A DNA stretch of 64,000 bases from Dehalococcoidia bacterium (GTDB taxonomy: Bacteria > Chloroflexota > Dehalococcoidia > Dehalococcoidales > UBA3254): assembly GCA_025361145.1 (NCBI GenBank), contig JANYAV010000009.1, positions 1-64,000 of the forward strand. The letters run 5' to 3'. The notes under the pieces were generated by a model that was given only the letters and a program-made list of their open reading frames with translations, searched no databases and was not told the origin of the DNA. Positions 63,275 through 64,000 of the stretch are shown here, in pieces. The position numbers and the translations under genes are program-made. Every line of letters starts with the position of its first letter. The stretch's first letter is position 1.

Positions 63275-64000
63275 TTATAGATCGAGATGTTTGAGGCCTT
63301 GCTGCAGCGTTTTTATTACGATTGGATCTTCTGCGGGTAAGACGGTGCGAGGATCAATCAGCAATATATTTTCGCTGATGCGCCCTATAACAGGAGGATC
63401 CTGATCGCGCAGCCAGCCGGCTAGTTTTTCTGCGAGGTTAGATTTACGAGAGCAATTAACGGCAACCAGACGAGTGGGCAAAGAGGCACCCGGCATACTC
63501 CCTCCTCCTATAACGCTTTCCCCACTGACAACCTTAACATTATTACCCAAACACCCAGCCCACGATTGCGCTCGCTGCTCTATTTCTGTTAAGGACATGG
63601 AGATCATCTGCCAAACCGGTATTTTTACCAGCGCCTCCCCTTTCAAGTAATGAATAAGAGTTGCTTCCAAAGCGGCCAAACGGGTTTTATCCAAACGCAT
63701 AGCCCTCATAAGCGGGTGTTTCTTTAATTTATCCAGATAAATTTTCTTGCCAACAATGATACCTGCTTGAGGACCGCCCAGCAGTTTATCTCCGGAGAAA
63801 AAAGCCAAATCCACACCTTGCGCGATGCTGTCCTGAACAGTAGGTTCATGTTCCAAACCAAATGGCGCGGTATCCAGAAGACAACCGCTACCAACATCAT
63901 CGAAGACTAAAACGTGGGACTTTTTACTTAAAGCGACGATTTCTTCAAGTGCTACCGATTGAGAAAAACCTACCACCTTGAAATTGCTGGTATGAACTCG
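63275..64000 (-). CDS. selA: L-seryl-tRNA(Sec) selenium transferase, 5' end outside the window
   Basis: The frame is open to the window edge, so only the C-terminal 241 residues are seen, from RVHTSNFKVVGFSQSVALEE. The PLP lysine lies in FFSGDKLLGGPQAGIIVG. The small domain with IPVWQMISMS and GGGSMPGASLPT fits SelA. It converts Ser-tRNA(Sec) to Sec-tRNA(Sec) with selenophosphate. The track's start at 63976 is not the real one. Confidence 0.95.
   Translation of the reverse strand, partial: RVHTSNFKVVGFSQSVALEEIVALSKKSHVLVFDDVGSGCLLDTAPFGLEHEPTVQDSIAQGVDLAFFSGDKLLGGPQAGIIVGKKIYLDKLKKHPLMRAMRLDKTRLAALEATLIHYLKGEALVKIPVWQMISMSLTEIEQRAQSWAGCLGNNVKVVSGESVIGGGSMPGASLPTRLVAVNCSRKSNLAEKLAGWLRDQDPPVIGRISENILLIDPRTVLPAEDPIVIKTLQQGLKHLDL

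Overview
The window looks like a chromosome segment of a Chloroflexota bacterium, most likely of the Dehalococcoidia. Three things point there: a 16S rRNA gene (59375-60878) with no 23S or 5S gene behind it, a compact core gene complement resembling that group, and a selenocysteine locus (tRNA-Sec, selB, selA) beside the 16S. This placement rests on recognition and was not computed.

Region 1 (1 to about 21,120) is an AT-rich accessory island. Its first 5 kb holds single unrelated genes separated by GC-rich, strongly palindromic repeat modules. Among them are a lipoprotein with InlB-type repeats, a 2H-phosphoesterase/metallophosphoesterase fusion, and two broken genes. From 5,114 to 13,085 lies a one-strand cluster: an FHA-winged-helix regulator, a Clp-N-only protein, a small FHA protein, a Ser/Thr kinase broken by one in-frame TAA, a J-like zinc-ribbon membrane protein, a GrpE-like protein, a divergent Hsp70 with an inserted domain, and a TPR protein. 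I read it as a phospho-signalling-linked Hsp70 machine, and it is the best candidate for an undescribed system. Anchored or secreted proteins and zinc-ribbon membrane proteins follow, one with a transglutaminase-like domain. A 50-bp direct repeat made of the 3' part of a tRNA occurs at 18093 and 21073, with an integrase remnant next to the first copy, so this region was built by integration at a tRNA.

Region 2 (about 21,300-59,100) is ordinary core genome: a MarR-controlled efflux locus (two HlyD-type adaptors plus a DHA2 MFS pump); panC; a pan operon (DUF2520 reductase candidate, panD, panB) behind a leader that ends in an intrinsic terminator; RNase D; the TldD/TldE protease pair; PAC2 and HEAT-repeat proteins; two universal stress proteins; mnmA-rnhB-yraN; a cysteine synthase; a ComEC-like hydrolase; tRNA-Leu; two FKBP isomerases; lgt; a Fur-family regulator with a zinc/manganese-type ABC importer; and a CPA2 antiporter.

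Region 3 (59,100-64,000) carries two promoters, the 16S gene inside a long RNase III-type processing stem, initiator tRNA-fMet, a terminator, tRNA-Sec, and convergent selB and selA. SelA runs off the right edge.
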